A stretch of 64,000 nt of DNA from Bacillota bacterium (lineage in GTDB: Bacteria; Bacillota; Clostridia; Christensenellales; SZUA-584): the NCBI GenBank assembly GCA_023410595.1, contig JAEYPO010000009.1, positions 248,001 to 312,000 of the forward strand, given 5' to 3'. Positions within the stretch are counted from its first letter, which is position 1. Each line of letters opens with the position of its first letter. The position numbers and the translations under genes are program-made. A model generated the notes under the pieces. The model did not search any database. It was not told where the DNA came from and saw only the letters and a program-made list of their open reading frames with translations. This document shows, one piece after another, positions 8,532-16,842 of the stretch.

Positions 8532-9173
8532 TTAAAGCAGTTCAAACCGGTTCTTTTCATATTTAATAACACCGTCGCGTTTCATCCATGACAGCTCGCG
8601 CGACAGCGCGCTGCGGTCCACGTCAAGGTATTCCGCCATCGCCGCGCGCCCCATAGGAATCGCAAACGAGCGCGACCCCGCGCTGCGCGCTTCCCGCGTG
8701 AGAAATGTAATCACCTTTTCACGTATGGTCGGTCTTATGAGACAGTCGTTACGGTCGTGCAGCACGAGCGCCTTTTCCGCTATACCGTCGAGCAGGTTAC
8801 CAATCAGCCTTGTGTGATGCGGGCAGTCGCTTCGCTCAAGTATATTGTTTATCGGAATAAGCAGCACGAAGGCTTTGCTCAGCGCCTGCACGGATACCGG
8901 GCTCGTCCTGTCACGGCTTGCGGCCAGCAGCACGCCTAAGTAGCTGCCCGGCCCCAGCATTGTAACAGCGAAGATCTTGCCGGACGCGTCGCACTTATAA
9001 GACCTTGCGTTGCCCGAAAGAAGTATTCCGACTTCGCTTACGGCCTCGCCCTCCCATATTATTGTCTCGCCTTTATTGTATTCCCTCCTTACGGCGGAAA
9101 GGCGCGCAAGTATGGCCTTAATATCGCCGCTCTCTATGCCCTTAAACAGCGGCGACGCCTCTAAAACGCACAT
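8532..9173 (-). CDS. Crp/Fnr-family transcriptional regulator
   Basis: A 213-residue regulator with an N-terminal cyclic-nucleotide-binding-type beta barrel (about 10-125, with LGPGSYLGVLLA in the ligand-pocket position) and a C-terminal winged helix. The recognition helix contains YLDVDRSALSRELSWM. No cysteine cluster for an Fe-S centre is evident, so it is unlikely to be an Fnr-type oxygen sensor. It is divergent from the membrane protein at 9271. A perfect 14-bp palindrome between the two is the obvious candidate binding site. Confidence 0.88.
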   Translation of the reverse strand: MCVLEASPLFKGIESGDIKAILARLSAVRREYNKGETIIWEGEAVSEVGILLSGNARSYKCDASGKIFAVTMLGPGSYLGVLLAASRDRTSPVSVQALSKAFVLLIPINNILERSDCPHHTRLIGNLLDGIAEKALVLHDRNDCLIRPTIREKVITFLTREARSAGSRSFAIPMGRAAMAEYLDVDRSALSRELSWMKRDGVIKYEKNRFELL

Positions 9174-9194
9174 ATACTTCCTCCGTCCTTTTTG

Positions 9195-9208
9195 GTTGCA
9201 CGTGCAAC
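9195..9208. promoter_or_regulatory. Palindromic operator GTTGCACGTGCAAC
   Basis: A perfect 14-bp inverted repeat in the short gap between the divergent Crp/Fnr-type regulator (starting at 9173) and the membrane protein (starting at 9271). Dyad symmetry and half-site size suit a Crp/Fnr dimer. It may serve for self-control and control of the neighbour. Confidence 0.6.
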
Positions 9209-9270
9209 AGACTTTCGAGGAATATCATACTATACTCTTCATAAAAATCCAAGCAGGAGGTTGCTTAGCG

Positions 9271-9816
9271 ATGGATAACAAATCGCGTATCATCTGGATT
9301 ACAAGGACGGCCGTCTTCATAGCTCTGCTTATAGTGCTGCAAGCCGCCACCGCCCCCTTAGGCAATATACTCGTTACGGGTTCAATAGTGAACATGCTGC
9401 TCATACTGTCGGTAATGACCTGTTCTCTTTCGTCCGGCCTCACGGTAGCCATGCTGTCGCCTGTACTTGCAAAGTTTTTCGGCATCGGCCCGTTTTGGAG
9501 CCTCATACCATTTATCGTTATAGGCAACATCACGCTCATACTCATCTGGCACTTTATCGGCAGCAGTAAAAAGCTGGGCCGTATCGGCGCGTATACAACA
9601 GCGCTTATCGTCGCAGCGGCTGCCAAGTTCACGGTGCTTTACCTGGGCATCGTCCGGCTGGCCGTGCCGGTGCTGCTCAAGCTGCCGCCTCAGCAGGCAG
9701 CGGCGGTATCCGCCATGTTCTCGGTGCCCCAGCTGATAACGGCGGCGATAGGCGGCGCAGCCGCAATCGCCGTCCTGCCGCTGCTGAGAGCTGTTAGAAA
9801 AACGAGCGCCCGATAA
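9271..9816 (+). CDS. Small membrane protein, ECF S-component-like
   Basis: A 181-residue protein with five to six predicted membrane helices and short loops, matching the size and look of ECF transporter substrate-binding (S) components. ATG 9271 lies eleven bases after GCAGGAGG. No ATPase or T-component gene is adjacent, so if it is an S component it would share a module coded elsewhere. The divergent Crp/Fnr-type regulator probably controls it. The substrate is unknown, and a general 'conserved membrane protein' label would also be fair. Confidence 0.6.
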   Translation: MDNKSRIIWITRTAVFIALLIVLQAATAPLGNILVTGSIVNMLLILSVMTCSLSSGLTVAMLSPVLAKFFGIGPFWSLIPFIVIGNITLILIWHFIGSSKKLGRIGAYTTALIVAAAAKFTVLYLGIVRLAVPVLLKLPPQQAAAVSAMFSVPQLITAAIGGAAAIAVLPLLRAVRKTSAR

Positions 9817-9893
9817 GCTTTATATGGATATTATCTGCTAATCGCTATAATATCGCTCCTCCCTTTTATTAACTCTAGCCAATGAAAAATTCC

Positions 9894-9924
9894 TTGACTT
9901 GGAGCTGACTCCGCGTGATAACAT
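9894..9924 (+). promoter_or_regulatory. MerR-type promoter (19-bp spacer with dyad)
   Basis: TTGACT at 9894-9899 and TAACAT at 9919-9924 are 19 bases apart, and the spacer carries the dyad GGAG-CTGA-CTCC. A stretched spacer with an operator between the two boxes is the hallmark of promoters activated by MerR-family proteins. The aldo/keto reductase follows; no MerR gene lies in the window. Confidence 0.6.
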
Positions 9925-9981
9925 TGAATATATAGTTTGGCAACTTTGCGTAACGCTGCAAATATCAGAGAGGAGCGTAAA

Positions 9982-10962
9982 ATGGAGTACGTTAGGCTGG
10001 GCAATTCAGGGTTAAAGGTTTCAAGGCTGTGCCTTGGCTGCATGAGCTTTGGCGTGGCAGAGAGGTGGATACATCCGTGGGTGCTTGATGAAGAGCACAG
10101 CAGGCCGATAATCAAAAGTGCTCTCGAGGCTGGAATCAATTTCTTCGATACTGCAAACGTGTATTCGGACGGAACAAGCGAGGAAATCGTCGGGCGGACG
10201 CTAAAAGACTTTGCGGACCGCGATAAAACAGTTATCGCTACCAAGGTCTTTTTTCGCATGCACGACGGCCCTAATGGAGAAGGCCTTTCCAGAAAGGCTA
10301 TAATGAGCGAGATAGATAAGAGCCTCAAAAGGCTGGGAACCGACTATGTAGACCTTTATCAGATACACCGCTGGGATTACAATACTCCCATAGAAGAGAC
10401 CATGGAGGCGCTAAACGACGTAGTCAGGGCCGGAAAAGCACGCTACATTGGCGCTTCGGCTATGTACGCGTGGCAGTTTTCAAAGGCTTTGCATGTCGCC
10501 GAAAAGCACGGATGGACGCGGTTTGTATCCATGCAGAATCATCTTAACCTCATCTACCGTGAAGGGGAAAGGGAAATGCTGCCGCTCTGCAGGGAAGAAG
10601 GCATAGGCGTTATCCCCTACAGTCCGCTGGCGGGAGGAAGGCTCACTCGCGACCTTGGGGAGACTACGCTCCGCTCGGAAACCGATGAGGTCGCCAAGCA
10701 AAAATACGCCGGCTGCGAGGATGCGGATAAGCTTGTCATAGAACGGCTGGCTGAGGTAGCAAAACAACGCGGCGCCGCCCGTTCACAGATAGCGCTTGCC
10801 TGGCTGCTTCAGAAGCAGCCGATTACCGCCCCTATCGTCGGCGTCACAAAAACGTCCCATCTCGACGACGCGGTTGCGGCGCTTTCAGTCAGTTTATCGC
10901 CCGAAGAAATCTCTTTTCTGGAAGAACCGTATATACCGCACCGGGTAGTAGGCGCTTTATGA
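9982..10962 (+). CDS. Aldo/keto reductase
   Basis: A 326-residue NAD(P)H-dependent reductase with the family TIM barrel. The catalytic set is visible: DTANVY (Asp and Tyr, about 48-53), the lysine in VIATKVF and the histidine in YQIHRWD. The cofactor end has VGVTKTSHLDDAV. ATG 9982 follows AGAGGAG by seven bases. It stands alone, and the upstream promoter has MerR-type geometry, consistent with induction by reactive aldehydes or electrophiles, which is an inference. Confidence 0.9.
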   Translation: MEYVRLGNSGLKVSRLCLGCMSFGVAERWIHPWVLDEEHSRPIIKSALEAGINFFDTANVYSDGTSEEIVGRTLKDFADRDKTVIATKVFFRMHDGPNGEGLSRKAIMSEIDKSLKRLGTDYVDLYQIHRWDYNTPIEETMEALNDVVRAGKARYIGASAMYAWQFSKALHVAEKHGWTRFVSMQNHLNLIYREGEREMLPLCREEGIGVIPYSPLAGGRLTRDLGETTLRSETDEVAKQKYAGCEDADKLVIERLAEVAKQRGAARSQIALAWLLQKQPITAPIVGVTKTSHLDDAVAALSVSLSPEEISFLEEPYIPHRVVGAL

Positions 10963-11034
10963 TTAATAGTGTGATTTGATGACTGCAGTAAACCAGAGTA
11001 TAATATGCGGTAAAATGTACCCCGAGGTAATATA

Positions 11035-11541
11035 ATGAAAAACGCTATATCGGAAAGCCGGTTCGACTTTGTATCCGGCCCGGATAAAGATTTCATAACA
11101 GCCTTTGACGACGAGATGAAGAAGCTGGGCTATGATTTCGGGAACAGTATCGGCAGCGGTTATTGCTGGGGCAGGTATATGATCATCTATTCAAAAACGG
11201 GAGTAAAGAGCAAAAAGGTGGCGGCGCGCGTCTATATCCGCCAGGACGGCAGCGTCGTTCTCCGGCTGTTTTTAAGCGGCATAGACATGCACCGGGAATA
11301 TATCGAAAAAGCCGAGCCGTACATAAAGGACGTGCTTGAGGGAACGCACGGCGACTGCAGTCATTGCAAAAACGATAAAGGCGGCGTATGCAAATTCAGA
11401 AAAACGTATACGCTGGACGGGCGCCTTTTTGAAAAATGCAACGGTATCGTATTTGAATTCCATAAACCCGATACTGCGAAGCTTTCGGGCTATATAGGCC
11501 TGCTTTCAGAGTTTTATAAAACTAAGAGAGGTATCGTATGA
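11035..11541 (+). CDS. Conserved hypothetical protein with Cys motif
   Basis: A 168-residue soluble protein of unknown function. The visible feature is a cysteine-rich stretch, CSHCKNDKGGVCKF (about residues 107-120), with a further Cys near 135, suggesting a structural metal site. It begins six bases after GAGGTAAT-type spacing and ends in an ATGA overlap with the next gene, so the two are co-translated. No firm family name is offered. Confidence 0.6.
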   Translation: MKNAISESRFDFVSGPDKDFITAFDDEMKKLGYDFGNSIGSGYCWGRYMIIYSKTGVKSKKVAARVYIRQDGSVVLRLFLSGIDMHREYIEKAEPYIKDVLEGTHGDCSHCKNDKGGVCKFRKTYTLDGRLFEKCNGIVFEFHKPDTAKLSGYIGLLSEFYKTKRGIV

Positions 11542-12062
11542 ACGTCTACTCTCTTTCCGAATCAAACATTCCCGGCGTCGCACGGCTTATGGCGGGCATA
11601 AAGCCCGACTGGTGGGACTATGAGGGCGCAGTCTCCCAGCTTTCCGATATAAGGAATACGACGTACAACGTCGGCTGGTTCATGGGCGACGACGAGCAGC
11701 GCCCTATTGGCTGGCTGCTCTGCGCAGACTATGAGTGTTACTCGTGCCTCAGCATAGAGTGCCTCGGGTACGACGAAAGCGGCAGGTTCGTGATGGAGCG
11801 TCAGCTTATACCACTGCTTGAGGCTGCGGAGCGGTACGCGCGCGGCAAAGGCTACCGCATGCTGAAATACATGATAGGTTCCACCGGCATGTCGTGTCAC
11901 AGCCGCCCCTTAGGCGAATACTGGGAGGAGCTGAAAGACCTTAAATCGTTCGGGCGCGAGCATTTCGACTTCTTCGTGGAGTACGGCTTTAAGCCCGCGG
12001 GCTTCATGCCGAATTGTTTAGGCGAAAACTATCACTGCATAATAATGATAAAGGAACTTTAA
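11538..12062 (+). CDS. GNAT-like acetyltransferase, hypothetical
   Basis: A 174-residue protein whose size and pattern suggest a GNAT fold: an N-terminal helix, a central strand block (RPIGWLLCADY, SCLSIECLGY) and a C-terminal FFVEYGFKPAGF, which resembles the usual end of GNAT domains. The canonical acetyl-CoA loop (Q/RxxGxG/A) is weak or missing; YARGKGYRM is the closest match. Its start overlaps the previous hypothetical gene by four bases. Confidence 0.5.
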   Translation: MNVYSLSESNIPGVARLMAGIKPDWWDYEGAVSQLSDIRNTTYNVGWFMGDDEQRPIGWLLCADYECYSCLSIECLGYDESGRFVMERQLIPLLEAAERYARGKGYRMLKYMIGSTGMSCHSRPLGEYWEELKDLKSFGREHFDFFVEYGFKPAGFMPNCLGENYHCIIMIKEL

Positions 12063-12106
12063 AATCGGGTAATATAATGGGCACTTTCTTTGAAGGGTTC
12101 TGTTAA

Positions 12107-12136
12107 TTTACCTTTTTATCAGTCCCCGTTTATGAT
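12107..12136 (+). promoter_or_regulatory. Candidate promoter of hflKC
   Basis: TTTACC at 12107-12112 and TATGAT at 12131-12136, 18 bases apart, lie about 35 bases before the hflK ribosome site. Confidence 0.4.
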
Positions 12137-12170
12137 AACATATACACAAATTACATAAGGGGTGATGGAT

Positions 12171-13157
12171 TTGGGGGTTGACCTTAAGAACATTAACTGG
12201 AAAAAGGCAAAAAAGATAATAATCTCCCTCGTCGTTATAGTTATATTGATAATAACGGCGGCTACGTGCTGGTATACCGTGAACGACAAGCAGCGCGCGG
12301 TTGTTACCACGTTCGGCAAAGTTACCGGCGTAAAAGACGCGGGGCTTTATTTCAAGCTGCCGTTCGGTATAGAGCAGGCGTACCTTGTGGACGTAAACGT
12401 CTACCAGAAGATAGAGCTCGGATACCGCACCGACCCTTCGGCGCCAAGCGGGTATTCGCTGGTAAGCGAGGAGAGCAAGATGATAACGGGCGACTACAAC
12501 ATAGTCAACGTCGAGTTCTTTGTCGAGTATAAGATATCCGATCCCGAGAAATACCTGTTTTCGTCGTACGAGCCCGAGGAGATACTCAGAAACCTCATTC
12601 AGAGCCAGGTGAGGAACGTCGTCGGCTCGACTAATGTGGACGCGGTGCTTACGAACGGCAAAGAGCTCGTGCAGCAGCAGGTTAAAGAGCTTATAACGGA
12701 GGTGCTCTCCAAGTACGACATAGGCCTGATGCTTACCGACGTAAAGATACAGGACAGCGAACCGCCCACCGACGAGGTCACCGCGGCTTTCAAGCAGGTA
12801 GAGACCGCAAAGCAGGGCGCCGAGACCATTGTTAACGAAGCGAAAGCTTATCAGAACGCTCAGCTGCCCAATGCGCAGTCCAAAGCCGACAAGCTGCTGC
12901 AAAACGCTCAGTACGTAAGGCAGAACAGGATAAACGAGGCTACGGAAAGCATAGCGATGTTCGAAGCGATGTACGCCGAATACGCGAACAACCCCGGCAT
13001 AACGCGCCAGCGCATGTACTATGAGCTTATTACGAAGCTGCTGCCTGACATCAAGATATATATAAATGCTTCAGAGGGCGGCGTCGAGATGATGCTTCCG
13101 CTTGAGAGCTTCCTGGACGGGCAGCCGCAGCCGCAGCCGACAACGGGGGTGGAATAA
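12171..13157 (+). CDS. hflK: Membrane protease modulator HflK
   Basis: An SPFH/band-7 protein of about 328 residues with one N-terminal membrane anchor (residues about 14-36), a band-7 domain (about 40-230) and a C-terminal helical, coiled-coil-prone region ending in a Pro/Gln tail. HflK partners HflC to cage the FtsH protease. TTG 12171 is preferred because AAGGGGTGAT sits four bases upstream; ATG 12165 and GTG 12162 are in frame but overlap that site. hflC follows directly. No ftsH is in the window. Confidence 0.88.
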   Translation: MGVDLKNINWKKAKKIIISLVVIVILIITAATCWYTVNDKQRAVVTTFGKVTGVKDAGLYFKLPFGIEQAYLVDVNVYQKIELGYRTDPSAPSGYSLVSEESKMITGDYNIVNVEFFVEYKISDPEKYLFSSYEPEEILRNLIQSQVRNVVGSTNVDAVLTNGKELVQQQVKELITEVLSKYDIGLMLTDVKIQDSEPPTDEVTAAFKQVETAKQGAETIVNEAKAYQNAQLPNAQSKADKLLQNAQYVRQNRINEATESIAMFEAMYAEYANNPGITRQRMYYELITKLLPDIKIYINASEGGVEMMLPLESFLDGQPQPQPTTGVE

Positions 13158-13158
13158 C

Positions 13159-14043
13159 ATGAAGAAGAAGATAATAAAACTGCTTGTGGCAGCAGTTATA
13201 ATAGTTGCCGTAATAATAGTCGTGTCGTGCTTCTACGTCGTGCCTGAGAATGAATACGCCTGCGTCGTCCGTTTCTCTAAGATAGAGGCCACGCAGAGCG
13301 AGCCGGGGCTCTATTTCAAAACGCCGTTCCTGGACAGTATAAGGACGTTCCCCAAGGCTGTAATGTTCTACGACATACCGCCCTCCGAGGTGCTTACGGC
13401 CGACAAGCAGAACATGACCGTGGACAGCTACGTGCTGTGGCGCATATCTGATCCGTTGAAGTTCTTTCAGACGCTGGGAAGCGTGAGCGTAGCCGAGGAG
13501 CGCCTCGACACGATGACGTACAACTCACTTAAAAACGTGATGGGCACGCTCGCGCAGCAGGATATCATAAACATGGACGATCCTTCTGAAAGAAACGACA
13601 TATACTCAGGCATCGCAACGAGCGTCGACGCGATTGCGGAGAATTACGGTATCGAGGTAATAGACGTCAAGATAAAGAGGTTCGACCTGCCCGCAGCCAA
13701 CGAGCAGGCGGTTTATGCCCGCATGATATCCGAGCGCAACCAGATATCCGAAAAATATACGGCCGACGGCGGGTACGAGGCGTCGGTAATACGCAACGAC
13801 GTCGACAAACAGGTGGGCATAATCGTTTCCAACGCGGAGGCTGAGGCGGCGAAGATAGAGGCCGAAGGCGAGCAGGAATACATGAGGATGCTTGCCGAGG
13901 CATACAACACCGATGACAAGCGTTTCTTCTACGAGTACATGCTCGCGCTGGACGCTCTCGAGGCGTCGCTTACGGGCGCTAATAAGACCGTGGTGCTAGG
14001 CCAAGACTCGTATCTTGCGAAGCTGCTGACGGGACAGCAATAA
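13159..14043 (+). CDS. hflC: Membrane protease modulator HflC
   Basis: A 294-residue SPFH/band-7 protein with an N-terminal anchor (about residues 3-25) and the typical CVVRFSKIE and GLYFKTPF stretch. It starts one base after the hflK stop, with GGGGGTGG as ribosome site, so the pair is one transcription and translation unit. The helical region (about 205-265, rich in Glu and Ala) matches the coiled coil used for HflK-HflC assembly. A strong terminator follows. Confidence 0.9.
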   Translation: MKKKIIKLLVAAVIIVAVIIVVSCFYVVPENEYACVVRFSKIEATQSEPGLYFKTPFLDSIRTFPKAVMFYDIPPSEVLTADKQNMTVDSYVLWRISDPLKFFQTLGSVSVAEERLDTMTYNSLKNVMGTLAQQDIINMDDPSERNDIYSGIATSVDAIAENYGIEVIDVKIKRFDLPAANEQAVYARMISERNQISEKYTADGGYEASVIRNDVDKQVGIIVSNAEAEAAKIEAEGEQEYMRMLAEAYNTDDKRFFYEYMLALDALEASLTGANKTVVLGQDSYLAKLLTGQQ

Positions 14044-14061
14044 CTGACGTTTGATAAGGAA

Positions 14062-14088
14062 AAGGTTCGGTTTCTGCCGGGCCTTTTT
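14062..14088 (+). terminator. Terminator after hflKC
   Basis: AAGGTTCGG and CCGGGCCTT pair over nine positions (two G:T) with a TTTCTG loop, followed by TTT. It starts about 20 bases after the hflC stop. Confidence 0.8.
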
Positions 14089-14146
14089 CATAACCAAAAC
14101 GGGCAAAAACGCGTCCATATCATACAGGTTTGTTTGCGCTTAAATA

Positions 14147-14155
14147 TGTTATAAT
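14147..14155 (+). promoter_or_regulatory. Extended -10 promoter element
   Basis: TG-T-TATAAT, an extended -10 box, ends 30 bases before the GNAT gene at 14185. No good -35 box is seen. Confidence 0.45.
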
Positions 14156-14184
14156 GAAAAAAACAGTTATAGGCGGTATTTTCC

Positions 14185-14670
14185 ATGAACGACCATATCC
14201 ATATCCGCGAAGCCCGAATAGACGACGTTAACAGAATATGCGAGCTCAACAAGGCCGCTTTGGGGTACGATTATCCCATAGACAAAACAAGAGATCGGCT
14301 AAAATATATACTTGCGCGGCCCTCAGACAGGGTCTATGTCGCGGAATACGGCGGAGAGGTCGCGGGCTATGTGCACGCCTGCGATTACGAATGCCTGTAC
14401 TGTGACCCGCTGAAAAACATAATGGCCATCGCTGTGGACGAAAAGTTCCGCGGCCGCGGCATAGGCAGGAAGCTGCTGAGCGCGATAGAGGTTTGGGCGG
14501 AAATGAGCGGCTGCGCGGGCGTGCGCCTCAATTCCGGCTTTGAAAGGACGGATGCTCACGAGTTTTACAGACGCTGCGGCTATATGCTGCGCAAAGATCA
14601 CAAGAACTTTTTAAAGCTGTTCCTCCGGCCTGTCGAGTTTGAAAGGATAATAATAAAAGATCTGAAATGA
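14185..14670 (+). CDS. GNAT-family N-acetyltransferase
   Basis: A 161-residue acetyltransferase. The acetyl-CoA pyrophosphate loop is clear: VDEKFRGRGIGRKLL (about residues 86-100, the R-G-R-G-I-G core). The C-terminal DAHEFYRRCGYM is the usual GNAT motif B. The substrate is unknown. Its end overlaps the methyltransferase gene by four bases (ATGA), so the two are co-translated. Confidence 0.9.
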   Translation: MNDHIHIREARIDDVNRICELNKAALGYDYPIDKTRDRLKYILARPSDRVYVAEYGGEVAGYVHACDYECLYCDPLKNIMAIAVDEKFRGRGIGRKLLSAIEVWAEMSGCAGVRLNSGFERTDAHEFYRRCGYMLRKDHKNFLKLFLRPVEFERIIIKDLK

Positions 14671-15320
14671 CGCAAGTGGAAAGCATGGACGGCTTTTTTA
14701 CCGTAAGGGCAGATGGATACGACTCTCACATGCTCTATGAGGTCGAGGGCTGCCGCGAGGGCTACGAGCGCGCGGCCTCTCTGCTGCCGGAAGGCGCGCA
14801 AACGCTCTTAGATTTAGGCTGCGGCACAGGGCTGGAGCTTGACTCAATATTCAAAAGACATCCGTCGATAGACGTAACGGGTATAGATTTAACGAAAGCC
14901 ATGCTGACAAGACTTGAAAAGAAATACCCCGGCAGGCGGCTCAAGCTTGTCAACACCGATTATTTCAAGTGCGACTTCGGCGCAGCGGTATTCGACGCGG
15001 TCATATCGTACCAGACGCTGCATCACTTTACGCACGAGCAGAAGGCCGGATTGTATGCAAAGATTCGCACTGCGCTTAAGCCTTTTGGCGTATACATAGA
15101 GTGCGATTACATGGTGGAAGAGCAGTCCGAAGAAGACCGCTTATTTGAGGAAGCGCGGCGCATGCGCGGCGAGCTGGGCATTGAGGACGCAGAGCTCTGC
15201 CATATAGACACGCCGTGCACAATTCAAAACCAGCTTGCCCTGATTAAAGGCGCGGGTTTTAACAAGGCGGACATGGTATGGCGCAAGGGCGCTACGACGA
15301 TTATAATTGCCCAAACGTAA
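14667..15320 (+). CDS. SAM-dependent methyltransferase
   Basis: A 217-residue class I methyltransferase. Motif I is LLDLGCGTGLEL (about residues 47-58), followed by VTGIDLTKAML with the acidic residue that contacts the SAM ribose. FDAVISYQTLHHF is motif IV. The substrate is unknown. It is coupled to the upstream GNAT gene by an ATGA overlap. Confidence 0.9.
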   Translation: MTQVESMDGFFTVRADGYDSHMLYEVEGCREGYERAASLLPEGAQTLLDLGCGTGLELDSIFKRHPSIDVTGIDLTKAMLTRLEKKYPGRRLKLVNTDYFKCDFGAAVFDAVISYQTLHHFTHEQKAGLYAKIRTALKPFGVYIECDYMVEEQSEEDRLFEEARRMRGELGIEDAELCHIDTPCTIQNQLALIKGAGFNKADMVWRKGATTIIIAQT

Positions 15321-15405
15321 CAGCGGCGCTGTTGAAAAAGCATGTAAATACTATGAAGTTAATATATAATCGGATAGACGAACTCGTCTTTGAAAGGAAT
15401 TCACT

Positions 15406-16767
15406 ATGCATGTCCATATAATAAAACAGGACGGCAGGCTCTCGCTTGCCAATTTACAATGTGATTGCGAATATAACCACAACATTCCTGACCTTGATAT
15501 ATATATAAAACGCGGCCTCGCGGACGGATGTCCCGACTATGCCGCCAAAGCGGGCCTTGGCAAGCATGTGCTTGTCGTAGCCGACTCCGTCACATACGAT
15601 ATCGCGGCGGAGCGTATTGCCGCCCGCCTTAAGGGAGCGGGGTATTCGTGCATAACGTGCGTACTTCCGGGCAGCAGCGTCGAGCCTACGCCCGAAAACG
15701 CGGAATACATACTCCGTGCCGCTGCGGGCGCTGACTTTCTGCTTGGCGTGGGCTCGGGCGTTATTACCGATTTGACGCGCCGCGCCTCCGTGCTTTCCGG
15801 CCTTCCGTTCGCCGTGTTCGGTACAGCGGCTTCCATGGACGCGTACACGTCCGTCACATCGGCTATGATCGTCGGCGGCATAAAGAAGACGATATACGGC
15901 AAGGCCGCGAGGCTGCTGATGTTCGACCCCGCCGTGATAGCGTCCGCGCCGCTTAGCATGCAGGCGTCGGGCATAGGCGATATGTTCGCTAAATACAACG
16001 TGCTCGTCGACTGGCGGCTTGGCCATGCCGTTAAGGGAGAAACGTACTGCCCGCTGTGCGCGAGCCTCGTGAATACGGCGCTTGATACCGCTTCGTCCAA
16101 CATTGAAGATATTGCAAAGCGTACGGAAAAAGGCGCGGAAGCGCTTATAGAGGCGCTCATACTCGGCGGTTTTTCTATACTGATAGTGGGCGATACCCGC
16201 CCAGTATCGTCGCTCGAGCACAACATGGCGCACTTTTGGGATATGTCGCATATAGCGTACGGCACGCCCCATATACCGCACGGCACAGGCGCGGGGCTTG
16301 GCCTTATATACACTTTGATATTCCATGACGCGCTGAAAAACGCTGACTTGTCAAATTTGGATAAAGAAATAATAAAATCGCGCCGCATATCAAAAGAGCA
16401 GCAAGCCGCCCGCCTTAAGGCTTGCTATCCTCCGGGCGTGGGTGAAGCGGTAATGGCCGCCAACAAGGATTGGTATCTCGAATGGTCGGAGCAGGAGAAG
16501 CGCATAGAAAACCTTTTGGCCTATTATGGGGAATACAGGCGGCAATGCGAAAGCCTTCCCGGCTACAGGGATATCATAAATACGTTCGAGCTTTTTGGAG
16601 CTCCGACGAGCGCCGCCAAAGCGGGCCTTAGCATGGATATACTCGAAAAGACGCTGCTTGCTACCAAGGACTTCCGCCCGAGGTACAACGTTGCAAAAGC
16701 CCTCGACGAACTCGGCCTTTTTAAGCAGGCCGTGGAAAAGATACTCGAATTGGAGCCCTCGCTCTAA
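15406..16767 (+). CDS. sn-glycerol-1-phosphate dehydrogenase (AraM/EgsA type)
   Basis: A 453-residue member of the iron-containing-alcohol-dehydrogenase superfamily, in the branch that reduces dihydroxyacetone phosphate to sn-glycerol-1-phosphate. Signatures include GVGSGVITD (NAD loop), AASMDAYTS, and metal-site segments around GIGDMFAK, SLEHNMAHF and PHGTGAGLG. AraM of Bacillus is near 394 residues; the extra length here is mainly C-terminal. Bacterial versions feed heptaprenylglyceryl phosphate or related ether lipids. No prenyltransferase lies nearby. Confidence 0.85.
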   Translation: MHVHIIKQDGRLSLANLQCDCEYNHNIPDLDIYIKRGLADGCPDYAAKAGLGKHVLVVADSVTYDIAAERIAARLKGAGYSCITCVLPGSSVEPTPENAEYILRAAAGADFLLGVGSGVITDLTRRASVLSGLPFAVFGTAASMDAYTSVTSAMIVGGIKKTIYGKAARLLMFDPAVIASAPLSMQASGIGDMFAKYNVLVDWRLGHAVKGETYCPLCASLVNTALDTASSNIEDIAKRTEKGAEALIEALILGGFSILIVGDTRPVSSLEHNMAHFWDMSHIAYGTPHIPHGTGAGLGLIYTLIFHDALKNADLSNLDKEIIKSRRISKEQQAARLKACYPPGVGEAVMAANKDWYLEWSEQEKRIENLLAYYGEYRRQCESLPGYRDIINTFELFGAPTSAAKAGLSMDILEKTLLATKDFRPRYNVAKALDELGLFKQAVEKILELEPSL

Positions 16768-16778
16768 GGCATATTATT

Positions 16779-16825
16779 AAAGCCCGCTGTCTTAATGCGT
16801 TTTGCGATAGGCGAAGGCTTTTTTA
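16779..16825. terminator. Terminator between convergent genes
   Basis: AAAGCC at 16779 pairs with GGCTTT at 16816, with further weak pairing between, followed by TTTTATT. It lies between the convergent glycerol-1-phosphate dehydrogenase and purR genes and may serve the forward strand. Confidence 0.45.
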
Positions 16826-16842
16826 TTATCTATAAAAAACCG

